Shown here piece after piece: positions 1 through 64,000 of a stretch of DNA of 64,000 bases (its first letter is position 1; each line of letters begins with the position of its first letter). The DNA comes from Solea solea (taxonomy: Eukaryota; Chordata; Actinopteri; Pleuronectiformes; Soleidae). The position numbers were made by a program, and so were the translations under genes. The notes beneath the pieces were generated by a model. The model saw only the letters and a list, made by a program, of their open reading frames with translations, did no database searches and had not been told where the DNA came from. The DNA lies in contig NC_081144.1 of NCBI RefSeq assembly GCF_958295425.1, forward strand, positions 1,280,501-1,344,500, given 5' to 3'.

Positions 1-362
1 TGGTTTTCTCTATGGACTTTGGTGCAGCAAATCTTTATTAGTTAAAAATCTGTATTGTTGCTGTGTCCCCACCATGAGAGCGAGTGTCTGTGTCTGAGAC
101 TCAGTGAAGACAACATGTCTTTATCCTTCTTTATACACCTCATACAGTAATTGCAGGTTTTCTCTAATCACAGAGCAGCTCACATTAAATTTAGCTCACA
201 ACTCTGAACCCCCCGGTGTTATGTACTGTGAAACTCAGGGTGTGTAAACCTGGACGTGGACTAAAAGAGTCATTAATGACATCATTTGGACTGCACTGAT
301 CTAACAAGTGATGGCACTTTGCACTCTATTGCACCGGTCACTGACACTCCTTAATGGGATGC

Positions 363-393
<31 letters not shown>

Positions 394-837
394 ATATAAA
401 TTTAAATGTTTTTTGTTTTTTTTTAAAGAATTTGAAGAAGTTTACTGATTTTTTTCAGTGTCAAATGTGAATATTTTCTCCATATAAGAGAAAATAATGT
501 TTTCTTTTGCTCCACATAACAAAGAAATCATTAAAAAAATTGAATAATATTAGTTTGTGGACAAAACAAAGACCTGTGCAACATCATCATTTCCTGGTTT
601 GAGAAAGAATGATCAACATTTTTCAACTTTCTTTGTCTTCTATATTTAGTTTTTGAATGTTTTGTTGTGTGTTTGTTCCTGGGAGAGTGTGTGTGTGTGT
701 GTGTGTGTGCAGTGTACCGATAATTGTTTTACTTATATTAACTTTAAAGTTTAAAGTAACGTTGAAGGAAGTGTCTCCAGGCTCCAAGTGTGCACTCTCA
801 TATTCACTCTTCTCCTTTTTCCTTTTCTCTCACACAG
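1..837. other. Sequence upstream of the first flna coding exon; repeats, no gene seen
   Basis: No coding exon is recognisable. Bases 1-115 match a dispersed repeat (family E) that recurs at about 21550, 22990, 25690 and 62040. A (TG)n run lies at 363-390 and another at about 686-709. A reverse-oriented copy of dispersed family A covers about 467-650. Because a good splice acceptor sits at 836-837, this stretch is probably the end of an intron after an upstream noncoding exon that lies outside the window, so the flna promoter is probably not present. Confidence 0.5.
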
Positions 838-939
838 TCAAAGTGAAAAGAGAGAGAGAGGGCGCGGCCAAGCAAAGCTGAGCAGACTCCGCCCAGAAAA
901 AGAAATCCAGCGAACCAAGACACAGCCGAGACCATAAAA
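838..939 (+). other. flna: flna 5' UTR portion of the start-codon exon
   Basis: A pyrimidine tract followed by CACAG at 833-837 is a plausible splice acceptor, so the first coding exon may begin at 838 with about 102 nt of leader. The leader contains a GA-rich run and then a GC-rich, CpG-containing stretch, ending in AAAAATG. Human FLNA also has a noncoding first exon before the ATG exon. The noncoding exon itself is not visible here. The alternative is that transcription starts inside this GC-rich segment. Confidence 0.45.
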
Positions 940-51816
<50,877 letters not shown>

Positions 51817-52152
51817 ACCCCGCCCCCCCGCCCAGCCCACACCCAGAAACTTAAACCAGTGTTTAAAAAACAAAACAACTGAACGTCCAAAACCAAAAGA
51901 AGTTTACAGCTACATGGCCCTTCCTACATTACACATGTGCTAATTATTTTACAGCGCAAGTATTTAAAGGTGGAGAATTAAAATAAAATGGTATTAAATT
52001 TAGATTCCACTTTAAAATGAAAAAAAAATAAAATTAGTCAGATTTTTGAAAACACATCATTTTCACTGGAAACTCGTTCAAAAAATAGAGAACAATAGAC
52101 ACTGATTATTCCTCACTTTATGGCCATTTCACTCCATTTCTTATTTCTGTTA

Positions 52153-52184
52153 ATCCCTCCATTATTGTACAATAATGGAGGGAT
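52153..52184 (+). repeat. flna: Perfect 32-nt palindrome in the flna 3' UTR
   Basis: Sequence from ATCCCTCCATTATTG through the central GTAC reads identically on both strands over 32 nt. In RNA it would give a 14-bp stem with a 4-nt loop. Confidence 0.95.
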
Positions 52185-53203
52185 AAGATGCACCTTTTTC
52201 ATTACTGTAAGCTGGCATTCAGTTGTGCCTTAGATTATTTTCCATTTTCTGCCATGGACATGAGCAGATGTGTCTGATCTTAGAGTAAGACGATAGAATA
52301 GCTTAGCATAGTGTAGCAGCAGTAGATTATTTTTTTTTTTTTTTAAGCCCATCATTGGACGGAAGGTCACATTTTACACTGGAGGAGCTACTCTTATATA
52401 CAAAAAGAATGGATTCAGTTAAATATGAGCAAAGAGTGCCTGCGCCTTCCTGACCTGTGGGTTTAATCTGTGACACTTTGTTTTTAATCTGTTACTTATG
52501 AGTCTTCATAGTGTTGTCGGTGCGCAGTAAACTCCACTCCCAGCACATTCATGCCGTTCACGACGTTCTTTAACTAAACCCAGTTGTTTTACCTGCTGCT
52601 AGTGTGATCCACGTTTAGCCACTGCTGTTCTGAAAACAGGGATTTAGACCTAAGAGTTCAAATACTTTTTAAAATGAGGTCAACGGAGAGAAGACACATT
52701 TTCCCAGTAGCTTTTCTTTGCTTGTTTCCCCCGTCACACATGCTCTGTCAACACTGCCGCTGGGAAACAATGCTTTCTGTGTGTTTTTAGCGCGCGTGAT
52801 GCAAACATGTGCTCTGCATGTCACATAACAGAAAATAAAATCAAAGTGGCGTCAACATGGTCCTTTGGCGTGCTTTACATTTGACTGTGGAACTTTTAAA
52901 TTAAAATGTTTTTTAAAAAAAAAAGGGAAGTATCTTAAAGTTAAAGTTTGTTCAAGGACAGAAGGGCTGATGATGTTGTGGTGGGTCATGATGCAAAAAG
53001 AAAAGAAACACACACACACACATAAAAAAACAAAAGAGAACAGATGTCGCTTTTTCTGCTCAGTGTTTATCTCACCCCACCACCTCCCCTCTCATTCTTT
53101 CAGCTTGCTATGTGCATGATCTATATTTCAGAACATAAAAATGGATCCTATTGTCCTAAATAAAAGGCTTTAAAAGTGTTTGTAAGACAGTATTTTGATA
53201 CAC

Positions 53204-53209
53204 AATAAA
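53204..53209 (+). terminator. flna: Preferred flna polyadenylation signal
   Basis: AATAAA with a U-rich/GU-rich region 15-60 nt downstream. The earlier AATAAA at 52834 is an alternative. Confidence 0.45.
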
Positions 53210-53230
53210 GTTGTCTAAGTATTTTTTTTG

Positions 53231-54180
53231 TTGTTAATCTAATGGGTGTGTGTTTTCTGTCTTTTAAAGGTCCAATGTGTAACATTATGGAGGGTATAAT
53301 CAGCCAAACCTGGTTATACCATATACAAGTATGATATAACAATAATATCACTATTTATCAATATATTGCAAGACAATCATAGAGCAATACATCACGATAT
53401 CTGTGTAAAACGCACAAATTAACTTTACAACGCTGTTTACAATAACTACACAGAACACACAGATCTCTGCCAGGATTATTTAAGCTTCAAACGCACTGGT
53501 GTCTCCACAATTTCCTTCCCTCAACTCTTCCTCGGGGAGGATGCCGGTTTCCTGTCACCACATCTGGATCACCAGTACCTGGGGCGAGCAGAGATGGGTA
53601 ACATAATAACAAATGTATTAGAACCACAGTTCCCTCTGGACCTTTAAACTTTGTAGAGAATAAACTATGTTAACAAACCTAAGAAACATTCCATCAAAAG
53701 TGGTTCATATTTGAAAAGAAACTGGATTTATGTCCTATTTCACTGCCCGACTGTGTGAAATCTATATTTTATTGCAGTAACAAAACAAGACATTTCGAGA
53801 ACGTCATCATCATTTCCAGGTTTTGGTAAACGTCGATCGACATTTTTCAACATTTCCTGACATTTTACGGACTGAACAAGTACTCGCACACGATTAATCG
53901 CGAAAATAATTGACACATTAATCTATTATGTGGCACAAATCTATCCTAAACAAATGTGTAGATATATGAAATGGCGACTTTGGACAGGAATATTATGACT
54001 GCGCTGATGTGAAATGCCAATTTTAACCAGGAAATGTTGAATTATTGCATATTACTACTAAAATGTAAAATAACCGATGACCTTAAACGCATCACACCCG
54101 TCAGTATTGCTTCACTTCCCGGTTGCGGTTTTTTCCACTTCCCTGTTGAGTCTGTGGCATTTCAAAGAAGCCGGAAACGT
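53231..54180. repeat. Spacer between flna and the tubulin gene: repeats only
   Basis: Holds a family B end (AAAGGTCCAATGTGTAAC at 53267, with the inverse TCTGGACCTTTAAA near 53640) that may bracket a roughly 380-bp element, and a reverse family A copy at about 53770-53930. No gene seen. Confidence 0.5.
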
Positions 54181-54188
54181 GACCCGTT

Positions 54189-54310
54189 CACGTGAACCAA
54201 TAGCAACGCCGAGAAATGAGCACGTGCCCTTTGTCGACCAATCCTATTCTTTCTTTCCTCCCGCCCAGTCCGAGAATATAAAAACTCCGCCCAGGTGCAT
54301 TTGCTCACTT
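54189..54310 (+). promoter_or_regulatory. Tubulin gene core promoter
   Basis: Two CACGTG E-boxes (54189-54194, 54221-54226), two CCAAT boxes (54197-54201, 54238-54242), a CCCGCCC GC box (about 54260) and a TATA box TATAAAAA (54277-54284) precede the start codon exon. With the TATA box at -30 the start would be near 54308, giving a leader of about 80 nt. Paired CCAAT boxes suggest NF-Y binding. Confidence 0.7.
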
Positions 54311-54389
54311 ACTTCTTACAGAGGATCCGTTCGTCCTGTTCCGTGAGAGTCATTTCACTTCGACTTCCTCAGAAAAACCCTCAGGAAAC

Positions 54390-57270
<2,881 letters not shown>

Positions 57271-57600
57271 GCAGGCATATAGTATGTGTTTCCCTCTATT
57301 TTTTATGTGTTCAGAAAACACTTTTGTTGAATGTGTTTATTTGTTCATTAGAGGGGGGGGGCTCTATTAATGCTTGTGGTAAAGGAGTTATTTAATTGGA
57401 GCAATGCAGTGTTCATGTGTCTGTTAAAAAGTGTTGGGGATAAATTAAGAATACGCTGTCGAGTATTTTAAGGAGCAGAGTGCTCTGTGTTTATTGCCAA
57501 AGGGGGGGGGGGGGGAAGAGATAGAAGAATATAAACCTGGCATTGTCTATGTCTGAACTATGCCCTGTGTTAATAAAATTAATTGACAATACTATTGTTT
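57271..57600 (+). other. Tubulin 3' UTR with polyadenylation signal
   Basis: About 300 nt after the stop lead to AATAAA at 57572-57577. G runs at about 57352-57361 and 57502-57515 (14 G) lie inside and could form quadruplex structure; run lengths may be unreliable. Confidence 0.7.
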
Positions 57601-58999
57601 CCTCTCTTTGATATACATAAAATGTTGTATTGTTGGGGATATCTGTCAAATATTTGATGTCTGGGATTTATGGTTTATATTTTCCCCCCCACAGAATACT
57701 TGTCTGGTGTTCTACAGTTTAGCCACTTGGGGGCAGTGGTGTCAAGCAGATATTGAGCTCACGCTATACTTCAGTAGCAAATCAAGTCAAACGCAGGTAA
57801 TCTTTGTTGCTGCTGAATGACATCACATGTAAGTCTTTCAAGAGACCACTGTTGGGTTTGATTCTACTAATTTACAGTGAAAATGCTGGATTTCTCAGTT
57901 CATGTATTCAGGAAACTTCTAAAACCTAAATTTTGCAAACACTTTTTGACTGACTGAAAAATCACACGGCTACACAGTTTGTTTTTAAATTTAGCAGTAT
58001 TAGTTTGTCAAATGTAATAGGCTTCTACATTACACTAAACTATATGAACACTGTTGTATTGCACTTAATGTTCAGTTATTCTGTCAATTTAAGGTCCAAT
58101 GTGTAAAATGTTAGTGAAATTATTTTAATTGGGGATAAAAAAAATCATACTAAATATATGATAATTTGGTATGGCTATATTTTTTCACAAACTGAGAATG
58201 AGTCTTTTACATATAGTGTACATCGCAGCTGACTGAAGGCTATATAGGTTCAATTACACACTTTGAATGGAAGTGCACAAAATGCTGTGGTTCAACTATG
58301 AAATATGTTTTTCTTGGAAATGTCTGGTCCAACTATACAAAATAATATTAGCTTAATATTAATAGAAGTGTTGTAATGTAACAAAGTTACTGTACTTAAG
58401 TACACACAACATACCTGTACTTTACATGTGTTATTTATGCATTTCCTCTTACTATCTTTATTACTCATTACTACCAAATGAAATCAGAAGAAGACTTTTA
58501 TGGTATTGTGCTCTGTATTTATTTAGAGCTTTCTAGTCTTGATGAGCTGCTTTACGCTACAGTTAGACCAGCAGAGCCACGAACTGAACCCACAACCTTT
58601 CAGTTGAAAGACAGTTCACCCTACCACTGAGGTACCGTGGCTCAATCCTCATGCCGCACTTTTTTAAATACTTTTACTTTATATCAGAAAAGGACTTTTG
58701 ATACTTAAGTACAGTAAATGTCATATACTTTAAGACTTTTACTTAAGTCATTTTATTTAAAAACGTGAGTTCAACTTCTACCAAAGTCATTTTCTGCTAA
58801 CATACTTTTCCATACTTTATACAAGGCTGGTTATAGGTTTGTCATCTTTAAAAAGTGGATCCACACATAAACAGATAAGTAAAAAATGATAATTGATAGT
58901 GTAGTTGTTGTTTTTGAATGAGTCTTTATTCATTCCTGTTATCGTGCCACTGTTGTTTGTGTGGGTGTGGCACTAAACTCGTTTGTCCACGCCCATGTT
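57601..58999. other. Spacer between tubulin and emd genes
   Basis: No gene seen. A family B end (AAGGTCCAATGTGTAAAATG) is at 58092. At 58375-58420 and 58650-58820 lies an ACTTTTACTTAAGT-type repeat (with CAACTTCTACCAAAGTCATT) also present at 17380-17570. At 58570-58645 is a tRNA-like repeat fragment. Confidence 0.7.
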
Positions 59000-59081
59000 C
59001 CTGCTCCAGCTCTCCTCAGTCTCCTCCTGTGTGTTCTGCTCATTTTTCAACGCGGGACAGTTTTGCCTATATTTTCTTGAG
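59000..59081 (+). other. emd: Probable noncoding first exon of emd
   Basis: The donor GTAAGA at 59082 follows a GC-rich stretch (CAACGCGGGACAG), and the ATG exon at 59717 begins exactly after an acceptor AG, so an upstream noncoding exon is required. The 5' limit is a guess; a CACGCCC box at about 58989 may belong to the promoter. No TATA box seen. Confidence 0.45.
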
Positions 59082-59118
59082 GTAAGATAAAGTTACTAAA
59101 CTCTCTCGTTGTTCTTTT

Positions 59119-59120
<2 letters not shown>

Positions 59121-59153
<33 letters not shown>

Positions 59154-59530
59154 CGACCATTTTCTTTTCGTAAATACCTCGTGTCGCGTTTGTTGTTCCC
59201 GCGATATTTCAAAAATTGCTGCCCTGTCCGTTTTGTGGCGGCGCGAGACTGAACCTTGTGAATCTTTATCGCGGTTCTTATGAACTTGTGTTGTTAGTTA
59301 CTGTGAAATGACCGTTGTTAATAAGTGTGGGTTTGCTTTTCCTGTACTGTGACTATAGTCTGAATACATACACAGCACTTTATTAAAGTGTACCTGCTTC
59401 TGTTTGGCGCGCAGATGTCGACTGTAGTTAATCCACTTCTACAAGTCTCCCCCCATTTTGTCATCTCCATGTTCTTTCTTTCTATCTGTCTGTCTGTCTG
59501 TCTGTCTATCTGTCTATCTATCTAAAATCA
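59121..59530. repeat. (CA)n and (TCTG)(TCTA)n tracts in emd intron 1
   Basis: (CA)n at 59121-59151 follows the noncoding exon donor by 40 nt; a CTGT/CTAT tetranucleotide tract lies at 59481-59522. Confidence 0.9.
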
Positions 59531-59716
59531 ACATTGACTCATTTGATTGATAATGATTGATAACAGTGAAGCTGTAGTACAGTAGGAGTCCTGAAAGTGT
59601 TTATTTAATCATATATTTTACACACAAAAATGAATACAAACGTTTTTACATGTCCTATTGTCAACTGTTTTATCTGTCTCCGGTCCTCCTGTCCTCCTGT
59701 CCGTGTGTGTCTGTAG

Positions 59717-61962
59717 ATGTCACTCAGTGAGAAAAGTGATGAGGAGATCAGCAGTCTACTTGCTGAGTATGGCATCAAACATGGACCCATAGTGGGTAAG
59801 AAGAACACACACACACACACACACACGCACAATGTTGGTTTTATAGTTTGTTACAGAGTGCAATTACGAGAATCCAAAGTAAAGTTGCTTAGTCTGACGT
59901 CTCCTACGATGTGCTCCTCAGTGAGTGCACTAAAGAGGCATAACATACAGACCTGCTGCTATTCCTCAAGTTCTCTCTGAAGGACAGACTGTCCATATTG
60001 TCCTCTTCAAGACACCCAGGAACATGTCCACAATCTTTAGTTCTTTTGTACTAAGACCACGAGCATCCACCCACAGCGCTTCCATAGCCCTGTGATTGAT
60101 AATCATGATCATGAAAGACAAAAATATCGCGTAGTCTGATCCCGGCATTCTTCAGCACATCCCAGAGATTCTTGATGGAGGTGAGGTCTTGACTCTGTGG
60201 TAGAATATGCCTGGAAAACCTGGCCATTCAGTAGGTCATCAACTGACCTTTATGCTGAACCTAGACCTGACCAAATGAAGCAACCGTTGCCGTTTCCAAA
60301 TATCGCATTTTTGGGGGGGCTTTCACGTTTTTCACACGTTCCATGTGGATTCCTCAACATGTGTATCTATCATGTGTACGGGCCCTTAAAGCGGACTGGA
60401 GTGGACTCTCTGACATTCAACATGATAATTACTATATGAACTGATCAGAAAATGTTGTCTGAACATAGACTCCACTCGGAGGTTGTATGAGAAGAAGCTG
60501 GAAACGGCCATGGAGAATGTTTCAGTGAACGCTTCGCCCGATAAGACGTACTACAGAGAGGAAGGTAGGACGCTCTTCAGTCTGCTGGTCGTGTTAATAA
60601 CACACATATTTGTTTTAAAAGTCTAACCAGTGTATATGGGTGTCTAGTTAATGTTATTTGCTGATCAAATCTTGACAGTTTAGAGTAAAGTATTGAAATT
60701 ATACATGTGATGAACATCTGCTTTATGTAGTAGTCGCGTGAACGGTCCAACGTGTGCTGAAGCATCAGACGTCTTTAACAAAATAAGAGCTTAGTTATTA
60801 CTTAATATTATATTCTTTAAAGGAATCCACATAAACGTCTGTGTTTTTACATCTTTTTGAATCATGTTCACAGAGGAGGAAATAACCTACATCACCTACC
60901 ACACTCCGGTGAGTCCGGATTGTCCGCTTATTCCTGTTTACCCGACCGTTTGTGCCAGAATCATGACACGGTCTGTTTCTTTCTTTATTTTCACAGGTCA
61001 AACATGAGAGTTATACAAACGTGTGAGTACAGCTTCATAGCACACACTCATAAACCTCATCTATTCAGTATAATGATGCCAGGTAATGCTCAGATACTAA
61101 TTAAACTAATGTACGGATAAATGGGAGGGTTGTGTCAAGAAGGGGATGCGGCGTAAAAAGTCTCTGCCAAATCTTTTTTTCTTGTTATAGTCCTCGTCTT
61201 TGGAGGTTTTTAAAAACAAACTTAACACTTAACAATTTTATTTAATTCTAGGCTCTGACACAAATGATTTTATTATATCCCTTTAGTGTCCTTGAACATT
61301 CTTACCTCATCTATTTAATTTATTCGTTACTTATTTTGTGTTACTATTTCTGTTTTTAATTTCTCTTTTACAATCTTTTACCACCCATTACTATTTTATT
61401 CTCCAGGGTTTTTTGTGAGTTCCATGACGGCCTTTCCTCACTTCCTTCTCTCTCTTCTCTCTCCTTTATTTCCTCACTTTTTCACTTCTCCATTGCTAGT
61501 TTTACATAATACCAGCCGTTTGTTGGTCTCTCTCTGTGCTGTGTGATTAGTTTTCTAACATAACTGTGAGGTTCTAAACTTTAAGGATCTGTGTGCTTTA
61601 ATTTCTCCACTCAGTGTGAAACGAAGAGGCAACACGGATCCGGACGATGAAGAGGAGGAATCGGACCAAGACACAGAGTGAGTCTGTTAATGTGTGCTAT
61701 AACAAGTGAGTTGTTGACTTGGTCTAAATCTGCTGGTTTTTTGGGGGTTTTTATTCTCTTGTGCGTCAGACCTGCCGTACAGATGACCAGCACAACAGCC
61801 AATCACAGCGCAGTCCAATCCAGGAAGCCGCTCACAAAGTCCGGAGGCGGCATGTGGACCGTGATTCGGCTGCTGTTGTCGTTAGCCGTGTTAGCAGCTC
61901 TCCTCTACTATGTCTACTGCTACGTGATGAACAAAGAAGAAAATCCTACAGGTGTTCAGTGA
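59717..61962 (+). CDS. emd: Emerin-like LEM-domain inner nuclear membrane protein (163 aa)
   Basis: Emerin binds barrier-to-autointegration factor through its LEM domain and anchors chromatin and lamins to the inner nuclear membrane. Exons: 59717-59795, 60469-60564, 60874-60908, 60997-61022, 61615-61677, 61770-61962; all in phase. Residues 1-42 form the LEM domain (SDEEISSLLAEYGIKHGPIV, then STRRLYEKKL). A Glu-rich middle (YYREEEEEITYITYHTP) and an acidic PDDEEEESDQD segment follow, then one C-terminal membrane helix at about 130-152 (WTVIRLLLSLAVLAALLYYV) and a short lumenal tail. Human emerin has 254 residues, so the Ser-rich central region is largely missing. The flna neighbour supports emd; another small LEM protein is the alternative. 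The 26-nt exon at 60997 uses the strong GTGAGT donor at 61023. Confidence 0.82.
60085..60245 (-). pseudogene. Decayed Tc1/mariner-like transposase fragment
   Basis: On the - strand, inside emd intron 2, one frame reads QDLTSIKNLWDVLKNAGIRL, which resembles the Tc1-family SPDLNPIENLWDVLK block around the last catalytic residue. Flanking sequence in the same frame is only weakly similar, and the rest of a transposase is not present. A short remnant, not a gene. Confidence 0.4.
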
Positions 61963-62560
61963 TTTAATGTGTTGATATATATCACTGTCACTGACAACGT
62001 GGCTGCCAGTGGGGATTTTAGCCACTTAAGTCTACAGTGATGTGAAATGACAGTTTATTTTTGCCATTTAAAAGCCTTTCCCACCTGGAAACTGAACTTT
62101 TGTAAACAACTCGTTCTTCCACACCAAAGTCCATAGAGAAAATCAGAGTTTTTAGCGTGTTGGGACATGGTAACTGCTGGTCTACCACTGTCATTTTTAC
62201 TACATTTTTTTTCACTCAGGTAACTCCGAATTAAGAGATTTTCTAAATAAATGTCATAAAAGAACCCATTTTAATTTACTGATGTATGAAGCAGTGGACC
62301 AACAACTCCTGTGTGCTGTGATGTAAACTTTGGTGTGTGGTTTGATTTTGAACTAAAGTTTTGAGTTTGTTTAAACTGTAAGATAAAGCAACAAACACAA
62401 AGTTATTGCAGACTTAAGCAGGCATAGAATTGATTGGTTATTAAGTCGCTTAAATCTAATATCTTGTCACCACTGGCAGTCACGTTTTCAGTGACAGCGA
62501 GACTTTGTGGCTCCGAATGATTCCAGTGCAGACAGCATTGACCCAGCGATTAAACCCAAA
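61963..62560 (+). other. emd: emd 3' UTR and family E repeat
   Basis: The first AATAAA after the stop is at 62246-62251, inside a family E repeat that spans about 62040-62560, so the mRNA probably ends within it. No strong downstream element seen, and a further site may be used. Confidence 0.4.
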
Positions 62561-64000
62561 GAACTATCCTTCAAGGTGTTTTGTCTTCCCCTTTAATATT
62601 TAAGTGAGGGTCTCTGGGGTTATTGTTGACTTATTTTTCTTAGTTTGAGTTTGTCGTATTCTTATTTTAAAATGCAGCGTGACACATGTAGAGTGGACCC
62701 TAAAAATGCAAAAAAGCACCACATTCCGTGCACCTTTTTAAGGCCAACCATCGTCTATGCTTTTTCTTGGCATCATCAGATGCTTTGAGTCTTCACTGTG
62801 GCACCAAATATGGATCAGTCCTGGTGAACCACATTGTCCAGGTGTGTTTTTAGAAAAAAACATATTTTAAACGGGCCAATACACAGTTTATCTGGACATG
62901 GTTTGTTATTATGGGATGTGCTGACACTAAGAAAAACAAAAGAATGATGCTCCTGCTTTCCTTTAATTGCTTTGCTTTGCTTGCACAAAAATGCTTTCCT
63001 GCCATGCAGAGATTTGTGGATTATATTTCTTAAATGAAGCCCTTTTTTGTGATGTTTTACTAAACATACATGATAATATATCATGAAGCTGAAGTGTTCT
63101 TATATATGTGCAATGAAAAACCAAAGACTCTTGTGCATTAAAAACCTGAAACTGAATTTAAGAGTATTGTTTGAATATGACAATGAAGAATTCATATAGG
63201 ACATGATTTCTAAATGATGAGATGATTTCTCTTCAATATAAAAGTCATTTTTTAATGTAAGACATTTAAGTACAAGGACATGTATGCACCGGTTTAGTCC
63301 CACCAATATTTATACAGAAACAATACAATAAATTATAACACAAAAACAGACGTTTTAAGACGTTTGGTGAAGAAAATTGCCAGATTACAAAGACTGTCTT
63401 CAAACTGAGGTCTTTAGTTGTCAAGCTTTCCTGAGTTTAACTTAAAGCCGGTGAAGGCTGGATATCAACGGTGTGATTGATCAATAATTCCACAATAAGT
63501 CGCCTCCTGCACCTGCTCTAGCCTCCGTTTCCAGCCTGACTGACAGGGCAGTTCGGAGAGAGAGATTGCGCCTCCTATTGGCCCTTCTACTCGGCATACA
63601 TGCATTCAAACGTTTCCCCTTAAGCTGAAGACACACCACACAACTTTTTATGACGACTTATTAAAGACTGGGGATCTCGTGAGAGTGACTGAGTCCATGA
63701 GAGCAACAGTTTAAAGGGTAAACGTTGTTTTTATGTCCACGCTTCTTCCTGTCGTCTATCTCTTGTGTCCCACCTACTCTTTCTGCATTGGCTGTTGGCA
63801 GCATGTGTTTGCAGTTGGGTCGGTAATCAGCAAACACTTCCAAACATTCAAACATGCTTGTTTGACTGCGACTGAGGTTGCATCGATTGTGTTACCCCTC
63901 ACACACCAACACATTTCTGTGCCAACTAGCCACACCCACTGTCCCCAACATCTCGCAGTGTGTCCCCAGCTTTAGTGGAAAGGTTTGATAACGTGACACT
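62561..64000. other. Right end of the window: no gene recognised
   Basis: Mostly AT-rich DNA. From about 63480 base composition rises, and CCTATTGGCCC (an inverted CCAAT box) occurs near 63574, which might belong to a promoter beyond the window. No coding exon or RNA gene could be supported. Confidence 0.5.

Larger units (their letters stand above)
51817..53230 (+). other. flna: flna 3' UTR (inferred extent)
   Basis: About 1.4 kb after the stop with no coding signal. Possible polyadenylation hexamers AATAAA lie at 51982, 52027, 52834, 53159 and 53204. The last is followed by a U- and GU-rich stretch (TTTTTTTTGTTGTT, GGGTGTGTGTTTTC), the usual downstream element, so it is the preferred distal site. 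A perfect palindrome lies at 52153-52184. ORFs here are chance. Confidence 0.6.

Noticed and set aside
63661..63975. Short ORFs on both strands at the right edge
   Set aside because: No homology, no splice context; cannot be supported.

Overview
The window is vertebrate nuclear DNA, almost certainly from a ray-finned (teleost) fish. Evidence: GT-AG split genes, GC-rich exons in AT-rich introns, very dense CA/TG microsatellites, and many short dispersed repeats of types I know from fish genomes. Three genes lie head to tail on the + strand. No convincing gene was found on the - strand. Exon limits were read by eye from splice consensus, codon phase and homology; every join was checked for phase.

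Region 1 (about 838..53230) is one filamin A gene (flna). Its 48 coding exons run from 940 to 51816 and sum to 7632 nt (2543 aa). The order is an actin-binding domain (two CH domains, exons 1-4), Ig-like repeats 1-15, hinge 1, repeats 16-23, hinge 2 and repeat 24. Intron 1 (17.8 kb) is full of repeats. The main surprise is that the Ig repeat equivalent to human repeat 9 is absent: exon 21 (end of repeat 8) joins in phase 0 to exon 22 (start of repeat 10), and the 967 bp between them holds no filamin coding. Symmetric exons that look like known filamin splice cassettes are present: a 24-nt microexon (repeat 15), a 75-nt hinge-1 exon and a 123-nt exon (repeats 19/20).

Region 2 (about 54180..57577) is an alpha-tubulin gene of four coding exons (448 aa), the first encoding only the start Met. 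It has a compact TATA/CCAAT/E-box promoter. The acetylatable Lys40 is replaced by His, and the acidic tail is Asp-rich and ends in Tyr.

Region 3 (about 59000..62250) is a short LEM-domain inner-nuclear-membrane protein (163 aa), best read as emerin (emd). It has a probable noncoding first exon. FLNA and EMD are also neighbours in human Xq28, but head to head; here they are in tandem with a tubulin gene between.

All three products are cytoskeletal or nuclear-envelope proteins: actin crosslinking, microtubules, and nuclear envelope to chromatin anchoring. I infer no co-regulation. The rest of the window is introns and spacers with microsatellites, one minisatellite, several small inverted-repeat elements, dispersed repeat families, a decayed Tc1-like fragment and some exact palindromes.
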